From: an uncultured Paraprevotella sp.
GTDB lineage: Bacteria > Bacteroidota > Bacteroidia > Bacteroidales > Bacteroidaceae
NCBI GenBank assembly: GCA_944321365.1
Contig: CALULA010000010.1
Coordinates: 1 to 64,000, forward strand
Direction: 5' to 3'
Length of the DNA stretch: 64,000 nucleotides
Both the position numbers and the translations under genes were made by a program. Position 1 is the first letter of the stretch. Every line of letters starts with the position of its first letter. The notes under the pieces are model-generated. The model did no database searches. It was not told the origin of the DNA and saw only the letters and a program-made list of their open reading frames with translations. This document shows positions 61,911-64,000 of the stretch, one piece after another.

Positions 61911-63428
61911 TCACATTCCACCTGCCTCATCATCACGCACCAGCCGCTCATAGTCCACCTGTAGCGGACGTCCCGTGCCGAAGTCATAGAGCGTGATGCT
62001 GCGCAGCGTGTAGTAGATGCTCCAATACGTCCGCAGGGCGTTCAGGTAGTTGCGCCGCGCCACGTCCTTTTCCTCGATGGAGGCGTTCAGGTCGAGTATG
62101 TCCGACTTGCCCAGCAGGTAGAGCCGGCGGGCCACCTCGCTGCGTCGGCGGGCCGTACTGTCCGTACGGGCCGCCACACGGACCCGCATGGCCTGCAGGT
62201 TGAACTGGCCGACGAGCTTACGCACGTTCTGGTCGAAGTCCGTCAGGCTCTGCTCCACCTGCGTCTCCACCAGGTCGCGCTGCGAACGGGCCACACGCAC
62301 CTGACCGCGCCCCTTGCCCCAGTCCAATATAGGCAGCGTAATGCCGATACTCACCGCCTGCTGGTCAAGCGGGTCACGATAGACCTCGGAAAAGCGACCG
62401 GAAGTCTGCGTCAGCCCGAAACGCAGGTAGAAGCTCGCTTTCAGTCCGGCATTAGCCTTGGCCTGCGCCACGGCACTCTCCGCTTCCAACTGCCTGCGAC
62501 GCATATAGGTGATGTCCGGACTATGCACATGCGCCCACTGCAAGGCGGCCCCCTCGTCTATGACCAGGTCGGGCAGCTCCGCTCCCACAAGCAAGGGTGG
62601 AAGCGTGTCGGCCTCCGACAGCCCCAGGTACGACCGCAGCTCGAAAGCGCATTCATCCACCTCGATACGGGCATCCATACGGTTGGTTTCCTCGTTAAGC
62701 CGGTTGATTTCGAGCTGAAGCATCTCGTTTTCCGTAATCGTCCCTATCTGATAACGGCCCTGCGCAAAACGACAGAGCGTATCAGCCTGAGCATAATTCT
62801 GACAGGCCGTGCGGTAATTGCTCTCCGCCGTGACGAGCGAGAAGAATTTGTCAGTTGCATTTGCGGCCACCAGACTCATAGTTTCCAGATAAGCCCGCCG
62901 GGCCTCCTCATAACGGAGCGGCTCGATGCGCCTGCGCCACTTCAGGCTGTTATAGCCGAACAGAGTCTGACTGTACCCGATGTTCACCGGCACGCTCTTC
63001 CATGAAAATGACCGGTCGCTCAACAGGTCCACCCGTTGCAGCGAAGATTCCAGCGACAGCACGCCTCCCGTCCAGCTGATGTTCTGCTGCAAACTGAGCG
63101 AAAGGTCTGTGCCAAGCAGATTTTGCTCAACGAAACGCACAGTCCCGTCCTCCATCGTCACCTCGTTGATGGAACGATTCAAGTTCGGATTGGACGTCAG
63201 CGTGAGCGAAGGCAGATAGTCCGCGCGGTAGGAACGGTAGTCCCAATAGGCCGAACGGAAGGTATGGCGGGCAGCCTGAGCATCGGGCGATGACTGGCAG
63301 GCTATGGCAACGACCTGCTCCAGGCTCCAAGCCTGCCTCACGGCTGTCGGCTGGGCGGCACCCGTCGCGGCCGCACCTGCGGCACACAAGCCGAGCATCC
63401 ATCTTCTTAACGTATTATTTCTGCACAT
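61911..63428 (-). CDS. TolC family outer-membrane factor
   Basis: The product is 505 residues with a signal peptide (LGLCAAGAAATGAAQ). The two internally repeated helical and strand units of TolC are visible (WSLEQVVAIACQSSPDAQAA; QLEAESAVAQAKANAGLKAS; VEQSLTDFDQNVRKLVGQFN), ending with LYDFGTGRPLQ. TolC forms the outer-membrane duct of tripartite exporters. It is the first gene of the operon, 20 bp before the adaptor gene, and lies behind a sigma-54-like promoter. Confidence 0.92.
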   Translation of the reverse strand: MCRNNTLRRWMLGLCAAGAAATGAAQPTAVRQAWSLEQVVAIACQSSPDAQAARHTFRSAYWDYRSYRADYLPSLTLTSNPNLNRSINEVTMEDGTVRFVEQNLLGTDLSLSLQQNISWTGGVLSLESSLQRVDLLSDRSFSWKSVPVNIGYSQTLFGYNSLKWRRRIEPLRYEEARRAYLETMSLVAANATDKFFSLVTAESNYRTACQNYAQADTLCRFAQGRYQIGTITENEMLQLEINRLNEETNRMDARIEVDECAFELRSYLGLSEADTLPPLLVGAELPDLVIDEGAALQWAHVHSPDITYMRRRQLEAESAVAQAKANAGLKASFYLRFGLTQTSGRFSEVYRDPLDQQAVSIGITLPILDWGKGRGQVRVARSQRDLVETQVEQSLTDFDQNVRKLVGQFNLQAMRVRVAARTDSTARRRSEVARRLYLLGKSDILDLNASIEEKDVARRNYLNALRTYWSIYYTLRSITLYDFGTGRPLQVDYERLVRDDEAGGM

Positions 63429-63461
63429 AACCGTTTCACTTCATCCTTCACACTGACAACC

Positions 63462-63476
63462 TCAAATTCTGTGCCA
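63462..63476 (-). promoter_or_regulatory. Sigma-54-like promoter of the export operon
   Basis: The minus strand reads TGGCAC (63476-63471), 5 bp, TTGA (63465-63462). Sigma-54 promoters have TGGCAC-N5-TTGC, so the -24 element is exact and the -12 element has one change. The predicted start near 63450 gives a short leader before the tolC ATG at 63428. Confidence 0.65.
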
Positions 63477-63532
63477 GGCACGCAAGTCTGTATGTCACAG
63501 AATATTAGGAAAATCCCTGCGGCATCAAACGT

Positions 63533-63567
63533 GTGCGATTGCGCACAGATCGGGTGCGGAATCGCAC
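63533..63567. promoter_or_regulatory. Two tandem dyads, candidate enhancer sites
   Basis: GTGCG-ATTG-CGCAC (63533-63546) and GTGCG-GAAT-CGCAC (63554-63567) are two 14-bp dyads whose centres are 21 bp apart. They also form a larger inverted repeat (63531-63546 against 63554-63569, 15 of 16 matching). Their centre is about 100 bp upstream of the predicted sigma-54 transcription start, the usual place for NtrC-type activator sites. Confidence 0.65.
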
Positions 63568-63673
63568 ACCGCGCACGCTTACACCGGTCGACCTCCAGCC
63601 TCATCCTGCGAAAAAAAGGAAAACACCCACACAACATTCGACACACAAACCGGCGCATCTGAAATATTTTCCC

Positions 63674-63681
63674 TACCTTTG
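63674..63681 (+). promoter_or_regulatory. -7 box for the response-regulator gene
   Basis: TACCTTTG lies 24 bp before the ATG at 63706 and fits TAnnTTTG. No clear -33 element is seen. Confidence 0.55.
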
Positions 63682-63705
63682 TCGACAGACAGAATAGAAA
63701 ACCTT

Positions 63706-64000
63706 ATGCCAGACTTAGGAAAAATACTCATCATCGACGACAACGAGGATGTGCTCTTTGCTCTGAACTTCCTGTTGGAACCCTTAACCGAGAAAGTGAA
63801 AGTGATGCGTTCGCCCGAACGCATTGTACATTTCATGACCGACTACAGGCCAGACCTCATCCTGCTGGACATGAACTTCACCCGCGACACCGTGAGCGGC
63901 CAGGAAGGTATGGAGTGTCTGCGCACCATCCTGAGCACAGACCCGCAAGCCGTGGTGGTCATGATGACGGCCTACGCCGACACCGACAAAGCCGTCCAAG
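63706..64000 (+). CDS. Response regulator, receiver domain (partial)
   Basis: The visible 98 residues are a CheY-like receiver: acidic pocket ILIIDDNEDV (about residues 7-16), phospho-acceptor Asp in LILLDMNF near residue 51, and the switch Thr in VVMMTAYAD near 88. The gene runs off the window, so the output domain is not seen. The TVSGQEGMECL insertion in the loop after the phospho-Asp fits the NtrC class. The sigma-54-like promoter of the divergent export operon also suggests an AAA+/Fis-type regulator, which is inference. A sensor kinase would be expected further on. Confidence 0.85.
   Translation, partial: MPDLGKILIIDDNEDVLFALNFLLEPLTEKVKVMRSPERIVHFMTDYRPDLILLDMNFTRDTVSGQEGMECLRTILSTDPQAVVVMMTAYADTDKAVQ

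Noticed and set aside
60626..61996. Plus-strand frame of 456 codons opposite the adaptor gene
   Set aside because: Antisense shadow. The minus-strand adaptor has the full HlyD domain order.
63518..63567. A fifth 22-bp TGCGCA array at the export-operon promoter
   Set aside because: Only one exact core (63540) is present, and cores 22 bp either side are poor. Two dyads of GTGCG-N4-CGCAC with 21-bp spacing explain the sequence better.

Overview
The window reads as chromosomal DNA of a member of the Bacteroidales, most likely Bacteroides or Phocaeicola in the family Bacteroidaceae. Promoters are of the Bacteroidetes type (TAnnTTTG at -7, here and there TTTG at -33) rather than TATAAT/TTGACA. Many genes belong to families typical of this phylum: DUF5020, DUF4293, DUF4270, DUF4836, DUF5063, a GH57/GT4/debranching-enzyme glycogen operon, and long MacB-like permeases. 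Species cannot be fixed from the sequence alone.

Layout. 1-560: five tRNA genes (Val-Arg-Tyr-Gly-Asp in transcription order) on the minus strand behind one strong promoter. 737-1315: a decayed IS5-type transposase. 1.4-6.2 kb: DUF5020 protein, uvrB, then bamD-rpoZ-DUF4293. 6.5-9.5 kb: a MATE exporter facing panC-panD. 9.9-17.9 kb: a degenerate glycogen-synthase-like protein with a DUF4270 lipoprotein, the glycogen operon (debranching enzyme, GT4, GH57) and a divergent Crp/Fnr regulator. 17.9-25.5 kb, all minus: lipid kinase, miaA, gapA, a Wzi-type protein with a small lipoprotein, guaA and a MurU-like nucleotidyltransferase. 26.5-28 kb: thioredoxin-like lipoprotein and an AraC regulator. 28-35.5 kb: a seven-gene minus-strand operon running from a nucleoside MFS transporter through a bifunctional nuclease, rsmE, DUF4836 and an ABC ATPase/permease pair to an AmgK-like kinase fused to a RapZ C-terminal domain. 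36-38.5 kb: an rRNA methyltransferase, RNase D-like and DUF5063 operon. 38.6-43.6 kb: ftsK-lolA-trxB and rplU-rpmA. 43.6-52.2 kb: CNNM/CorC protein, a secreted protein, serS, a fused NfnAB-like flavoenzyme, a TPR protein, DUF486 and a TtcA-like protein. 52.5-63.4 kb: a GC-richer six-gene export operon (tolC, membrane-fusion protein, three paralogous permeases, one ATPase). A divergent response regulator begins at 63706 and runs off the window.

The most unusual signal is intergenic. Four separate loci (8085, 26213, 35752, 52242) carry short arrays in which a TGCGCA palindrome recurs at exactly 22-bp steps, 18 units in all, with the DNA between only loosely conserved. The period is not a multiple of three, so the arrays are not coding. 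It is close to two helical turns, so all cores lie on one DNA face. The second notable signal is the regulatory region of the export operon. It has a sigma-54-like promoter (63462-63476) and two tandem GTGCG-N4-CGCAC dyads about 100 bp upstream, next to a gene that starts with a response-regulator receiver domain. A third is a free-standing small-RNA candidate at 35885-35952 with its own promoter and terminator.
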